Positions 42,701 through 54,503 of a DNA stretch of 64,000 bases are shown here, piece after piece. Each line of letters begins with the position of its first letter. The first letter of the stretch is position 1. Source of the DNA: Rapana venosa. Its lineage: Eukaryota > Mollusca > Gastropoda > Neogastropoda > Muricidae. Made by a program: the position numbers and the translations under genes. The stretch spans positions 54,241,462 to 54,305,461 of the forward strand of contig CM054154.1 of the NCBI GenBank assembly GCA_028751875.1, given 5' to 3'. A model generated the notes under the pieces. The model was not told the origin of the DNA and did no database searches. It worked only from the letters and a program-made list of their open reading frames with translations.

Positions 42701-44120
42701 ATTCTGTTATGAGCATGTATAACAATGTGAAAGCTAGAATTAGGTGTGGGGGTTCTTTAACTGATTGTATCAACTGTACTTTTGGGGTTAAGCAGGGGGA
42801 TGTATGCAGCCCTGTTTTGTTTTCTTTATTTATTAATGAAATAGCTAGAGAACTTCGTGAATATGGAAAGTATGGTGTTTCTTTTCATGATGATGAAGCC
42901 TTAGAATTGTTTATTCTCCGTTTTGCTGATGACGTTGTATTAATATCTGAAACTGTAGTAGGTCTTCAAAATCAATTAAATTGTTAACAAAGATCAGCCT
43001 CTAAGCTTCAACTAAAGGTCAATATGTCTAAGAGTAATATAATTGTTTTCGGAAAAGGTGGTTATCTTGCTGCTAGAGAAAGATGGCAGTTCAATGGTTT
43101 TACTATGGCTGTAGTAAATGCATATTAATATTTAGGACTGTTTCTTTTCGACACGTTTGAGTTTTACGTTTGCTTGTAAGGACCTTGCTTGTCGGTCAAA
43201 AAGGACTCTAATTTCCACAATGCAGAGTTAAAAAAATTGAACAATTATTCATTTGGCTTGTTTATGAAATTATTTTGACTCACAAGTACAGCCAATAGCA
43301 TTTTTATGGGGCTGAAGTATGGAGACTTGATGCAGCATGTATTCATAGTGAAAAGTTCATTTATTTGCCTTAAGAAAATTTCTGGTGTATCAGTAAAAAC
43401 ACCTAAAAAATCTTGTATATGGAGAGAAACGAACCAATACCCATTGCAAATTGTTACAGCTGTAAGGTGTATTCGTTTTTGGCTGAAATTGACTCAGATG
43501 GAACAACATAGACTTTCTCGTAAAGCTTATAAAATGTTATATCTGTTAGATGAAAAGTGCAAGTCAAACTGGGTTACTAAAGTTAAAAGAAAGTTATACC
43601 AGAACGGTTTTGGATATGTGTGGCTCAATCAGGGCGTTGAAAATCACTTTTTGTTCTTAAGATTTTCGTGAAAGACTAATTGAATGTCAGTGGCAAGACG
43701 CATTCACACATTGAAAATAGTAGCAGATATGAAATGTATAGTCTGATCAATTCATCACATTGTATCCCTTTATATTTAACAATGAAAATGGATAGGCATT
43801 TTTAAAAGAATATTAACAAAATTTAGATTTGGTATCTCAGAATTGAACAAGCATCATTTCTATTATAGACATGTAAAAGAGAGAGCTTTGATTTGTCCTT
43901 TTGTGATTTGTTCTATTGAAGACGAAATACATTGTCTATTCACTGTTCACAACTTACGGAATTAAAAAAGGCAAGTTTATACCTCGAAAGTTCTTACATC
44001 AACCATGTCTCCACAGGTTAATCATGCTCATTACGTCTGGAAATGAAGTTACTACAAAACAGTTTGCTCTTTTTCTATATAAAGCATTTAGACTGCGGGA
44101 CACCCTTATTAATTCTTGAA

Positions 44121-44288
44121 AAATTACATGTGTTGATAATGTTTTGTGAATTTATTGTTTATGTGAAAATTACTTGTATGATAGTGTGTGCTTTGTGTTT
44201 TCCCCCTTCAAATGTGGCCAAGGCCTTTTAAATAAACCATTCGCTTTCGCATTCTCTCTCTCTCCCCCCCTCCCTCTCTCTCTCTCTT

Positions 44289-44364
<76 letters not shown>

Positions 44365-44770
44365 ATTTGTGAATGTTTTACTTGTATATTGCTATTGTGT
44401 TATTGAAAAATGACTGTTACGTGGTTTGTTCTCCTTTATTTTTGGAGGTTTTTCTTGTTTGGTTCTGTTTTGGTTTGGGTTTGGGGTGTTGTTGTTGTTG
44501 TTGTTGTTTGGTTGTTGTTGTTTTGTTGTTGTTGTTGAGGGGGAACTACTCGGTGTCACCTCTCCCCTTGTTGTTGTTGCCTTTTGCTTTGCTCTTGGTT
44601 CTTGCTATTTTTTCGGTTGTTTCTGTGTTTTCTGTTTTGCTTTCTTCCTTACTTGTTACTACTTTTTTTTTCTCTTCGGTGATTTTTGTGGGGATTTTTG
44701 TGTAGATTCTTTTCCGTATACTGTGTAAGTGTATTGCTATAGGTTTTATTTTATTTTATTAGCATATATA
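44121..44770 (+). repeat. F2 3' untranslated region with CT and GTT tracts
   Basis: After the ORF2 stop comes AATAAA (about 44230) and a CT tract (44262-44357). A G/T-rich stretch with (GTT)n (about 44487-44536) follows, then ACTGTGTAAGTGTATTGC (about 44719). The same order is found, antisense, at 14630-15003. The open frames across the CT and GTT tracts (Ser/Leu and Cys/Val runs) are artefacts. Confidence 0.8.
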
Positions 44771-44850
44771 TCCTTAAGGGCGGGGACTGGGTGTAAAAAA
44801 GCACATGGGTGCTTATTCATTATCCTCGAAATAAAAGAATTTGTCAATTT
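44771..44850 (+). repeat. Conserved 3' terminal block of family F
   Basis: CTTAAGGGCGGGGACTGG, then GCACATGGGTGC (a possible 4-bp stem with a short loop), TTATTCATTATCC and TCGAAATAAAAG. Near-identical blocks are at 14690-14745 (minus) and 63165-63232 (plus). The block contains an AATAAA signal and is the likely RT recognition end of F. Confidence 0.8.
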
Positions 44851-45057
44851 GTTTCTCGCTCGCTCTCTCGCTTGCTCGATGGCTCTCCCCTTTCGAGGGG
44901 CCGTGAGTTACAGTCACAAGTGGAGGAGTGTTTTGGATGTGCTCTTCAAAAATGTTTAAAAAAATTACAGTTCTTGACCTTTATATGTGGAAATTTCTTG
45001 ACCTTTATATGTGAAAATTTCTTGACCTTTATATATGGAAATTTATTGTAACAGTGC
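44851..45057. repeat. Spacer with three 24-bp tandem units
   Basis: TTCTTGACCTTTATATGTGGAAA-type units start at 44971, 44995 and 45019. The rest of the spacer is C/T-rich sequence after the F2 tail. No gene. Confidence 0.75.
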
Positions 45058-46110
45058 TTTTCCATGGTGTGTGTTACTAAAGGTGACGTGAAGTTACTGG
45101 AAAGGTCAGTAACTGAAACGATATTAATATTTATTATTTAATATACTGTAAAGAAGGGCACTGTTTACATAGAAATGTAGACACAGCAATAAACAAACAT
45201 ACCCAGGTACAGTTAAAATTGTGAGTTGAAGCACGTGCAATCTGTTGCAAGAAGACTGTCTTCACGTTGCTAGTGGGTGCACGCTTTTGACAGGAAAGCA
45301 GGTCCTGAGATGTATTCAAGTGGATAATGTTGTCATCAACTCTGCACTTCCTATCTTCGGTGCACCTGTTTCTGTCCCGTTTATAACAAATTACTGAACA
45401 AAGGAAGGTGCATATGAAAGCCTGAATGTCTCAAACAAAGAGCTTCCTCCCTCCCCCAGAAAAAGTCATTCCAATGATGGACTGGCGTTTTATGCAGATC
45501 CATCAGGGGCTTTTCCTACAATGAGTGAGATTTTTTAAAATAGCATTGAAAGAAAAGTTCACTTTTTTTAGATGCCAGAATTTCACATTTATGGAAGAAG
45601 TACATATACTGAAATAAAGTGTCATTTGCAATAAAGAGGCAATACAAAAACTGAAACAAGACAGTCAGTTGATATTTGACTGCTTCAAAGTCAAAGTAAA
45701 AGTCAAAAACACTTTAATCATCCCAAAGAAGGGCAATTACAATACTGACAGGCAGATTGATGCGCATAAATAAAATCTTTAGACACAAAAAACTACATTT
45801 CATATTTTGGTTTTAAAACATTCCAAAATGACTTCAAATAAAAATGTCACGAACACACCCCACAACACAAACACAAAACGCGGTATTTCGCACACACATA
45901 CACACACACACACACCACACACAACACACACACACACACACACAAAACACACACACATACACAAGCACACACACATCAATTGTGAACACAATGTTTAAAA
46001 CAACACACCAAAAAACAAAAAAAAAAACATTCACTAGAAGACATAAAATTATAAATTTTTCCCACGCACTACGCAACACGCACCCCATCAACCCACACCA
46101 TCACCCCAAT
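45058..46110. repeat. Direct repeat, left copy (contig end before gap)
   Basis: From TTTTCCATGG to CACCATCACCCCAAT this segment matches 46611-47652 base for base, apart from scattered small indels and homopolymer differences. It contains unique-looking sequence (GAGTTGAAGCACGTGC, GTTGCTAGTGGGTGCACGC), an AGTCAAAGTAAAAGTC unit run (about 45690-45715), CACTTTAATCATCCC, and CA tracts. It ends exactly at the N gap. I see no coding gene in it; the short open frames differ between the two copies. Confidence 0.92.
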
Positions 46111-46610
46111 NNNNNNNNNNNNNNNNNNNNNNNNNNNNNNNNNNNNNNNNNNNNNNNNNNNNNNNNNNNNNNNNNNNNNNNNNNNNNNNNNNNNNNNNNN
46201 NNNNNNNNNNNNNNNNNNNNNNNNNNNNNNNNNNNNNNNNNNNNNNNNNNNNNNNNNNNNNNNNNNNNNNNNNNNNNNNNNNNNNNNNNNNNNNNNNNNN
46301 NNNNNNNNNNNNNNNNNNNNNNNNNNNNNNNNNNNNNNNNNNNNNNNNNNNNNNNNNNNNNNNNNNNNNNNNNNNNNNNNNNNNNNNNNNNNNNNNNNNN
46401 NNNNNNNNNNNNNNNNNNNNNNNNNNNNNNNNNNNNNNNNNNNNNNNNNNNNNNNNNNNNNNNNNNNNNNNNNNNNNNNNNNNNNNNNNNNNNNNNNNNN
46501 NNNNNNNNNNNNNNNNNNNNNNNNNNNNNNNNNNNNNNNNNNNNNNNNNNNNNNNNNNNNNNNNNNNNNNNNNNNNNNNNNNNNNNNNNNNNNNNNNNNN
46601 NNNNNNNNNN
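46111..46610. other. Assembly gap of exactly 500 N
   Basis: A run of 500 N. The round number marks a placeholder of unknown size. Open frames spanning it are meaningless. Confidence 0.99.
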
Positions 46611-47455
46611 TTTTCCATGGGGGTTACTAAAGGTACGTAATTTACGGGAAAGGCAGTAACAAACGATATTAATATTTATTATTTAATATACTGTAAAGAA
46701 GGGCACTGTTTACATAGAAATGTAGACACAGCAATAAACAAACATACCCAGGTACAGTTAAAATTGTGAGTTGAAGCACGTGCAATCTGTTGCAAGAAGA
46801 CTGTCTTCACGTTGCTAGTGGGTGCACGCTTCTTGACAGGAAAGCAGGTCCTGAGATGTATTCAAAGTGGATAATGTTGTCATCAACTCTGCACTTCCCT
46901 ATCTTCGGTGCACCTGTACTGTCCTGTTTATAAACAAATTACTGAACAAAGGAAGGTGCATATGAAAGCCTGAATGTCTCATCAAGAGCTTCCTCCTCCC
47001 CCAGAAAATGTCATTCCAATGATGGACTGGCGTTTTATGCAGATCCATCAGGGGCTTTTCCTACAGATGAGTGAGATTTTTTAAAAATAGCATTGAAGAA
47101 AAGTTCACTTCTTTAGATGCCAGAATTTCACATTTATGGAAGAAGTACATATACTGAAATAAAGTGTCATTTGCAATAAAGAGGCAATACAAAAACTGAA
47201 ACAAGACAGTCAGTTGATATTTGACTGCTTCAAAGTCAAAGTAAAAGTCAAAAACACTTTAATCATCCCATGAAGGGCAATTACAATACTGACAGGCAGA
47301 TTGATGCGCATAAATAAAATCTCAGACACAAAAAACTACATTTCATATTGGTTAAAACATTCCAAAATGACTTCAAATAAAAATGTCACGAACACACACA
47401 CACACACAAACACACACCGGTATGCCACACCACATAAAAACACACACACACACAC

Positions 47456-47502
<47 letters not shown>

Positions 47503-47652
47503 AAGCACACACACATCAATTGTGAACACAATGTTTAAACAACACACCAAAAAACAAACAAAAACATTCACTAGAAGACATAAAAACTTATAATTTACCC
47601 ACGCACATACGCAACACGTACACACCCATGCACACCCACACCATACACCAAT
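46611..47652. repeat. Direct repeat, right copy (contig start after gap)
   Basis: This begins exactly after the N run at TTTTCCATGG and reproduces 45058-46110 to its end (CACACCATACACCAAT). Sequence after 47652 then continues into the rest of CA-rich repeat G. The arrangement is what two overlapping contig ends or two haplotigs look like when scaffolded with a gap. Confidence 0.92.
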
Positions 47653-47697
47653 ATATCAATTCAATGTTTTCAGACCATTGACTAGAAGACAGACTTA

Positions 47698-47759
<62 letters not shown>

Positions 47760-47925
47760 CACACACACACACACACACACACTTACTTATGTATTGAATA
47801 CACTCTAACAATGACAATCAGGCAAGTAATTCGGAGAAATATAAAAACTAGGTAGTCAAAATCATTGTGAATTCAGAATTCGAATGCTTACTGGCACAAA
47901 AGAATTTCTTTTTCTTTTTGTTTTG
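47653..47925. repeat. CA-rich dispersed repeat G (copy 2, end)
   Basis: AATGTTTTCAGACCATTGACTAGAAG, a CA tract (47701-47782), and ACAATGACAATCAGGCAAGTAATTC to CTGGCACAAAAGAATTTC. These match 12060-12315 in the same order. No coding frame. Confidence 0.65.
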
Positions 47926-47929
47926 CTGA

Positions 47930-48120
47930 TGGGACATTGAAAACGGTGTTCCTGTCCATAAGACACCTTAGACCGTACAAGTGATGTAGCTAAGCATTTC
48001 AGAGTACCCATATCTTGTCCCCAAGACTGTCTGGTAACCATTTTAAGAAAATTAATGCATTTTCTGGCTTTTGTTTAAAATGTATCCAATATGAGCATGA
48101 ATGTGATCATGGAGGCTGTG
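47930..48120 (-). pseudogene. Family D LINE fragment (RT thumb region)
   Basis: CCTGTCCATAAGACACCTTAGA... CTTGTCCCCAAGACTGTCTGG corresponds to CTTGTCCATAGGATAATTTAG... CTGTCCCCAAACTGC in D1 (10738-10815), and similarly to 49935-50000 in D2. Only about 180 bp are present. Its left edge abuts repeat G at about 47930 and its right edge is close to the GT tract at 48181. Confidence 0.6.
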
Positions 48121-48180
48121 AGATTTTTCCTTGATTAGTTGTGATAGCAGTTTTTCTTGCTTGCTTGCGCGCGCGTTCGT

Positions 48181-48212
48181 GTTGTGTGGTGTGTGTGTGT
48201 GTTGTGTGTGTG

Positions 48213-48295
<83 letters not shown>

Positions 48296-48367
48296 TGTGT
48301 GTGGTGTGTGTTGTGTGTGTGTGGTGTGTGTGTGTGTGTGTGTGTGTTGTTGTTGTTGTTGTTGTTG
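48181..48367. repeat. (GT)n then (TTG)n compound microsatellite (3' region of D2)
   Basis: GT units with GTTGTG and GTGGTG interruptions run from 48181 to about 48346, followed by seven TTG units. In D2 orientation (minus) it reads CAA then CA. It lies about 350 bp beyond the D2 C-terminus. Confidence 0.93.
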
Positions 48368-48369
48368 TC

Positions 48370-48729
48370 TTCAATTTAACGTCTGTTCACTCTAAGTGAT
48401 TTAGACGAGGGAAATAGAAGTGTAGTGGAAGTTAAAGAAGGGAGAAGAAAGATGGAATAGAAAGGTTAAGAAATAGCATCAGTGTTGGTTTAAAAAAAAT
48501 AATAATAATAATTTTATATAAAAAAAAAAAGGAAAAAGCAACAAAAAAAAAAAAAATCCCCTAGAAAAGTAATAATAATACTTTTAAACAGGAGCAAAAT
48601 ATAAACTCAACAATGTGGAAACATGAAATAACAATAATGTAACTACAATAAATATTCAAGTGGACTATGCAATAAACATCTGGCAATGGCAAAGGCTAGT
48701 TTTGAATTTTCAAATACATTTTCCAGAGA
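48370..48729. other. A-rich spacer, probably 3' untranslated part of D2
   Basis: Runs of A and AAT units (48490-48580) and no open frame. It lies between the D2 C-terminal frame and the GT tract. Confidence 0.45.
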
Positions 48730-50900
48730 CTGTTCAAAAAAATGTAGGTAAAAAAGGTTTTACAATAGGGCAATCAAATATGATATGAGTATTGGAAATA
48801 TAATCCCCACATAGACATCTAACATGTTTACAAAATTTTGTAAGGAATGCATTTAACTTCATTCTAAAATATAGTGAACTAACTCTTCTCACGGTCATAA
48901 AACGCGAATCTATTTGAGAAGGAGCCATATAACAAGAAATATGGGCAGTGGTCAGACAACTTTTTAAATATCGTTCCTTGAATTGATCAGATTCTTTAAA
49001 CTTACCCCATGAAGTTTGTTCTAATATACGGTATCCTTCCTGTAGAGATAAGGGAACATCCAGTTCTATCAATTCTATATTATGTCTTGCCCCCTTTTTG
49101 CAGCTCTGTCAGCCCACTCATTGAAAAATTCCAACATGAGAAGGCACCCAACAAAAAGATACAGGAATACCTCTTAAGCTTAGGATGTGTATGACATATT
49201 TAATTTAAAAAAATAATTCTGGAGACCTTCTTGAAGTGTGGATTTTATAGCATACAATACTGACTTTGAGTCAACACAAAGCAAAATATGAAAGAAGGGA
49301 AAATGGAAAATCAAGAATAAATTTAAAGAGCCATAAGAACTGCAATAAGTTCACTGTAAATATTGAAGGATGTTTACCAAGATAGTACAATTTCCTCAAT
49401 TTTAAGTGCTGTATGACAAATGCAGAGCCTGTGTCATGATTTTCTAAAACAGATCCATCCAATAAACTTTAAGCAGTCAGCATACTTATTTCAATATGCG
49501 ACTGAACACTGCAACCATGATGTTTTGTGTTTCTTTTTTTTTTTTCATTAATAAAATTTATGCCAAACAGGCTTTATTCATCTCCCATGAAGGACATGGT
49601 AAAAACTTCTTTTGTGTTTCTAAATTAATTTATTAAGTTTAGATTTTGAAAGAGATCTGATACATAAGTGCCAATAGGCATTAAACACGAAATTTGTTTA
49701 GCTCTTTTGAAAAATCGTTTCTGCTTGAACTTTTAATTCACAAAACCAAAATTTTCGTCATTCGTGCTTGTAACCTTTTTTTGTGGAAAAAGTTGTGGGT
49801 ATTCAGCTGGGGGAATTCCCAATTTCCTTATAATTCCTATGGTTTTGCATAATGGTACCCCCCAAGCAAGTTTTTCCCCCTTACAATCAAAATTTGGATT
49901 TTTAAGTAAATAATTGAGCACTAAAAAAGACCTCTTGTCCATAAGACTTTTTGGAAACACAATACTTGAAAACATTTAAATGAAGAACTGCCCCAAACTG
50001 TTGCTAACCTTTTTTAAAAAATAAATGCATTTCCTTGCTTTGAAAAATGCCTTGACATTCCAATTAATTTTTTATGAAAGGGTTAATGCCTAAAAATTCA
50101 CCAAAATTTTTAAGAACGGGGCTCCCTTCCAATATAAACTGGCATGATCTGGATCACTCCCAAAAAAAAAAGCGTAATGTCTTTTTTTTTCCGAAGAATG
50201 TCGGCCCTTTTTTCAAAAAAAAAATGTAAATTACCACCCTTTTGATAACTTTCGGTAATTTTTATCATCCCTTTTTTTAACACGCTTTTAGTGACATTCA
50301 CCACAAACATATTCCCCACAATTGTACAAGACACTCTTTGACATTTTGTTTAAATTTCATACGCAAAATTTTAAAACAAAAAGGGGGCTAAAACAAACCC
50401 CTGGGAAACCCAATGCAATACCAAAGTTTGAATATTTTTTCCCACCCACTTCATACTTCGTTATATAAAAACTTTAATATAAAAAAAAAATCCCAAAAAA
50501 ACCAAAGCTTCATTTTATGCAGCAATTTACCATCCAAACTTGGCGTGGGCCCTTTTTACATAAAAAAAATTTAAAGTAATTTTTTCCCAAAAATTGTTGT
50601 TTTTTAGCCTTGTTGTTGTTTAACTAAGTTATCAATTGCTGATCTACCTTTTTTAAACCGTTTGATTGACGGGAATACTTTTTTTTTTCTAACAGAAAAC
50701 AAAGCCTCTTTAAATTTTTTTTCTCCATAACTTACCAATTGGAAGTCAGTGCATGGCCTTTAAAGCTATTTTACATTTTTAGGCTTTCCTTGCTTATAAA
50801 GGGGAACAATAATAACTGCTTCCATTCATTGCTTGCACCTTCATCCAAACTTTTAAAATTATGCTTAAAAGAATAAGTTTTCTGGTAACTTTTTAAGCAT
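48730..50900 (-). pseudogene. Family D LINE (copy D2): RT, RNase H and Cys/His C-terminus
   Basis: Reading leftwards, AFVNNLVK/RSAIDN-type RT remnants lie near 50640. A TxRSFLVLNYLLKN thumb and LAWGVPLC lie at 49975-49733 (compare LALGVPFHAS in D1). The RNase H has MDGSVLENHDTGSAFVIQ (49462 onward; the Asp of DGS is present) and HPSIFTVNLLQFL, where the family Glu (AEL) is replaced (VNL). CVDSKSVLY follows near 49280. The C-terminal frame (49072-48734) has RYLKSCLTTAHISCYMAP and VRCLCGDYISNTHIIFDCP, a C-x-C-x6-H-x4-C motif. Quality is good below about 49700 and noisy above. It is inactive through frameshifts and the lost RNase H Glu. Confidence 0.8.
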
Positions 50901-51589
50901 ACATTGGATATGGCCCAATCCACAAAATTTTTTTTTTATTAGGGGGGGAAAATAATATAAATAAATATAAAAAAACACTATAAATTTAAAATATTTTTAA
51001 TAAATTTGTGTGTGCAAGGTAGGGGTGAAGTGTTTGGGGGGGGGGGGGGGGGGTGTGTGTAGTGTAAGGGGGTGGTGTTTGAAAGGGGTGTTTGGGGTTT
51101 TGTGGGGGTAGGGTGGTTTTTAAGGTATGTGGTGGGGGTAAAAGGGATGTGGTTGTGTGTGTTGTTTTAAAGGGGGGTTGGGGTGTTTTGTTTGCGGGGT
51201 ATGTGTAGGGGTGTGCGTGCGTGCGTGTAATGTAAAAAGATAAAAAAGGAGAAGAGAAACCAGTGAACTTTTTTGCCAAATCGTGACAGGCTCCCGGGCC
51301 TAATTCATACCCAAAGGGGGTTTAAAAAAGGACAAACGCAGTGACTTTGGAAACCGCCCGGGGCTTCATCTTTTGCTTTTTGTCAAGTTTTGAAATTTTT
51401 AGTGTACTCCACCCCTCCCTCACCCCTGCCCTTTCCAAGTTAAAGCTTTAACCAATCAAATTCGGGTTTTTTGTTGTTGTTGTTGTTTTTGTGTTGTTGT
51501 TGTTGCAGGGTACGAGATTGTGTTTTTTAATTATTGATTTTTTGTGCTACCACCCGCTGTCCCCTTGGGGGAAGGGCTTTTTTGCTTAA
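50901..51589. other. GT-rich noisy sequence, no gene
   Basis: GT/GGGG-rich stretch (51000-51230) with a G run at about 51038-51052 and GTGTGCGTGCGTGCGTG at 51210. GTT units lie at 51470-51505. Open frames across it are Pro/Thr/His translations of the repeat. Confidence 0.55.
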
Positions 51590-54503
51590 CAATTAAACCC
51601 CTCCCCCTCTCCTCTCTCCTCCCCTCCCACCCCTCCCCCTCTCTCTCCCCCCTCCAGCCAAAAGCAACGGAGGTTTGAGAGTGACGGTCATGGGCTCGCA
51701 GGGGTCAGCCACGAGTCGCCCATGTCTCCTTGGTCTAACCCCCGGGTGTTTTGGTGGTGTATGCCCGTACGGGTTGGTTGGGCGGCATTCATGGGGTACC
51801 AAACCCCTGATCCTTTGTTGTTCGATATGGGGAAAATTTGTTTAGTCCGCCCTGCCTATCCCTCATTCTTAAAACTTGGTCGGGGGCTGATCTTTTGCAG
51901 CTTTCTCGGGCGCCTTTCACATGTAAAACCAATTTTCTCCAAAGGGGTTTTTGTTGGGGGCCCATGTCGACACTGGCATGTGATGTTGGAACGAAGTGGC
52001 TTATTTTTTTGCCTTCTCATTGGGATGCGGGGGAATGTTTTAGAAGGGGGCGATTTGGGGAACTGACTGCTTTTCGCTTTCTCCACTTGTTTCTATCTCT
52101 CCCTGTCCATTTTTCCTCTTCAGGGAAAGGCGCCAAGGTATTTAAATTTTTTGGGTCGTTTCAGCGGTCCGTTGATTTTGATGCCCCAGTTTTCCGGGAT
52201 TCGCTGCAACATAACTTCTGTTTTGGTGATACTGATCTTCATGTCATACCTCTCGCGCTTGTGTTGGTTTGGGCCCTTTTGTTCTTGAAGACGCTTTTTT
52301 CTATTCTCAAAAACGGTCTCACAAATAAAAGTTCGTTCAGGGCCTCAAGATCTGGGTTGGCTTCCTTTGTAATCTGGTCCTTTAAACACAAAAAGGGGGA
52401 AGAGTGCCAGCCTTGCCCGACCCCGAGAAACCCGGGAACCCGTCGGATTTCCCTGGGTGTTCGGGGCTGCCTCATACGTTTTCATGATTCTCTGATTTAT
52501 CAAGCAAAGCCCCTTCACGCGTATGCCCGGTCTTCCCGGCTTGCTCTTTGACTCGGTCGAAAAACTTTTTCTTGATCAAGAAACTTTTGCGGTCTTGTTG
52601 TATTTGATGGGCCCTTTCCCACAGCTTCGGGTGCGAAAAGGCATCTTTCACCCCTTTTTTCCGAAGCCCAAAATGGCATTGCTCATAGTGTTCTGCTTTG
52701 CCTTTTTGGGGGGCTGTTCCAAAAACTTTTCATACATTTTCCCTACATGGCTGAAATGAAAAGCCAGTAGAGGCAGGTCTCTCTTTCTGCCCTTTTTTTT
52801 TCCAAATTGGCCCATATCCATTTTGCCATCCATTGGACTTTCCCCCCCTCCCATTTTCGGAAAATGGGGGGACCACTAACCCCTTTCTCCACATGCAAGG
52901 GGGGCTTCTTGTTTGCCCCTCTCGCCTGCCGCTTTGGCCCCTTTGGGGGTCAATTTTCTTTCTTGTTTCAGCTTAAGGATTTGGGGGTCTGACTTGTCTT
53001 TTTTATGTGGGGAGAAAGAGAACGGAAACTTGACTCCAAAGGGGGTTTAAAAAATTTTAAAATCGTTTAAGAATTTTCCTCTTCTTTGGCATCCTCCCAT
53101 TTTCACATTTCCCACTGTTGTTGGATTAATGGCTCATCTCTTACCCCATTGTCTTTACACTTTTTAAAAATTTTCGGAAGTTTTTGAAAATCACTTAATT
53201 CCTCCAAAATCCCCCCAAAATTTTTCTTTGGGGCTTTCACAACACATTACATTCTTCTTGCGATTCTTACTTGACGTATCCTCTTCTGTCTTGGGGCTTG
53301 ACCCAAACTTTATATACTTCTTTTTTTTTTGGGCTTTCCTTTACCTCTTGGTTCCACCCAAGGGGACTTTCCTGTTTTTTCCTCCACATTTCTTTTCCCG
53401 AAAACTCCCTTTTGGGGTTCAAGAGGCTGGGTTGAAGGGTTTCCCCAAATTCTCCTGTTTAAGGTGTTTATCAAAGGAGCCCAATTTCCCTTGATAGCAC
53501 TATAATCTGTTTTTTGCACTTTTTTCTCTTTCCAGTTTGAGGGGGTTTATCTTTTTTAGGCTGGTTCTTCCTAGCGTTTTTTTCTTCTTCTAACTGGAGC
53601 AGAATGAAGGGCCCGGGTCAGTGTCAAAGGTTTTCATTTGGGGGGGGCTTTTTTATCTTTGGGGGCGTAACGTTTCTGATCTTCAAGTATAAAAACGATT
53701 TAATGAGATGTTAGGTCGTTTCCTTTTACCAGGGGTAAATTTGGAGGCTGGTTGGAAAAAGGTATTGGTGAATCAATATGCTCAAAAATATTTTCCACAC
53801 GTGGTTTTCCCCTTTTAAATTTCAAGGGTTTTGTGACACTTGGGGGCCAAGTGTTTTTTTCCATGGGTTTCTTTTCTCACCAACTCTGCCGTTGAAATCA
53901 CCCATGACATACAGGTCCTCTTTGTCGGGGGTGCTGTTGATGAGGTCGGGAGAGCTCTTGATAGAATGAATCTTTCTCCTCTTCTGAGTACGAATCGTTA
54001 CATGGTGCATATGCTGGATATAGTAGACGATTTTGTTGGACTTTCTTACACCGATTTTAATCAGTCTTTCTGATATGTGTTCTGTACTCATGAGATTCTT
54101 TGCTATGTCGGGGTTGTAGGATGAATCCCACACCATGCATTGCTCTCTGGTCTTTCCTGACTCCACTCCAGATGAGAACAAAGTTTGAATGGATTTCTTT
54201 CATTCCTTCTCCTTTCTTCCTAGTGTCTGAAATGCCCATGATGGAGATCTTTCTTTTGGTCATGAATTCCACAATTTCTGGTTCCTTGTTTGTTAGGCCG
54301 CAGATGTTCCATGTTCCAATGTAGTCACTGTTCCTATCTCGATGTCCGTTTCCATTGCCAGGTCGTTTTCCGTTGATATCCGTCCGTTTGTATCTCTTTT
54401 CAGTTTTCTTAGCGGTTGAGAAATCCACTGTCGGCTTGCTAGGCCAGTCACAGCTTCACCAGAGCCCCGTTAGCCAGCTTGACCTGTTTCCGTTTCCCAC
54501 GAC
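51590..54503 (-). pseudogene. Family C RTE-like LINE (copy C2)
   Basis: The minus-strand element runs from 54503 (5') to about 51590 (3'). The 5' part is clean: frame 54428-54057 gives MDFSTAKKTEKRYKRTD, IGTWNICGLTNKEPEIVEF and MHGVGFI, then MGDFNGRVGEK (about 53905-53875), all matching C1. Beyond 53.88 kb the sequence turns noisy but remains collinear. CLLDAGKxYEKFLEQ-like residues lie at about 52760, AILGFGKKG at about 52655, NPDLEALNELLF at about 52350 (the following FADD is unreadable), and the C-terminal basic region near 51720-51640. It shares its 5' end (ACGTCGTGGGAAACGG) with C1. The right flank is LINE D3 coding sequence; the left flank is not, so a simple insertion with target duplication cannot be shown. 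Confidence 0.85.

Larger units (their letters stand above)
40590..44120 (+). pseudogene. Family F LINE ORF2 (copy F2): endonuclease, RT and Cys/His C-terminus
   Basis: The endonuclease reads SWNVHGLLNKM (about 40600), VCLLETFVEYF (about 40665), RRSGGIICLIKKSL, and LLCGELNSRTSN (about 41025-41060) where GDFN is expected. It then reads VSDD at the place of the SDH box (about 41343). The linker is at 41347-41772. RT: motif A FIDFEKAFDSVN (about 42460-42495), a 147-bp insertion, motif B GVKQGDVCSPVLFSLFINE (about 42783-42840) and motif C RFADDVVLISE (about 42920-42950). The thumb frame 43306-43671 contains VRCIRFWLKLTQMEQHRLSRKAYKM. The C-terminus has LICPFCDC... EDEIHCLF (about 43890-43940), a Cys/His motif common in CR1-like ORF2. 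Stops and frameshifts are numerous between 41.8 and 42.5 kb. Endonuclease catalytic positions are altered, so it is inactive, but the copy is nearly full length. Confidence 0.88.

Noticed and set aside
44373..44728. Cys/Val/Leu-rich possible membrane protein
   Set aside because: It lies in the G/T-rich 3' region of F2 and depends on a GTT repeat; the homologous region at 14.7-15.0 kb does not keep the frame.
45844..46659. Long open frames across the N run
   Set aside because: N bases contain no stops, so the frames are meaningless.
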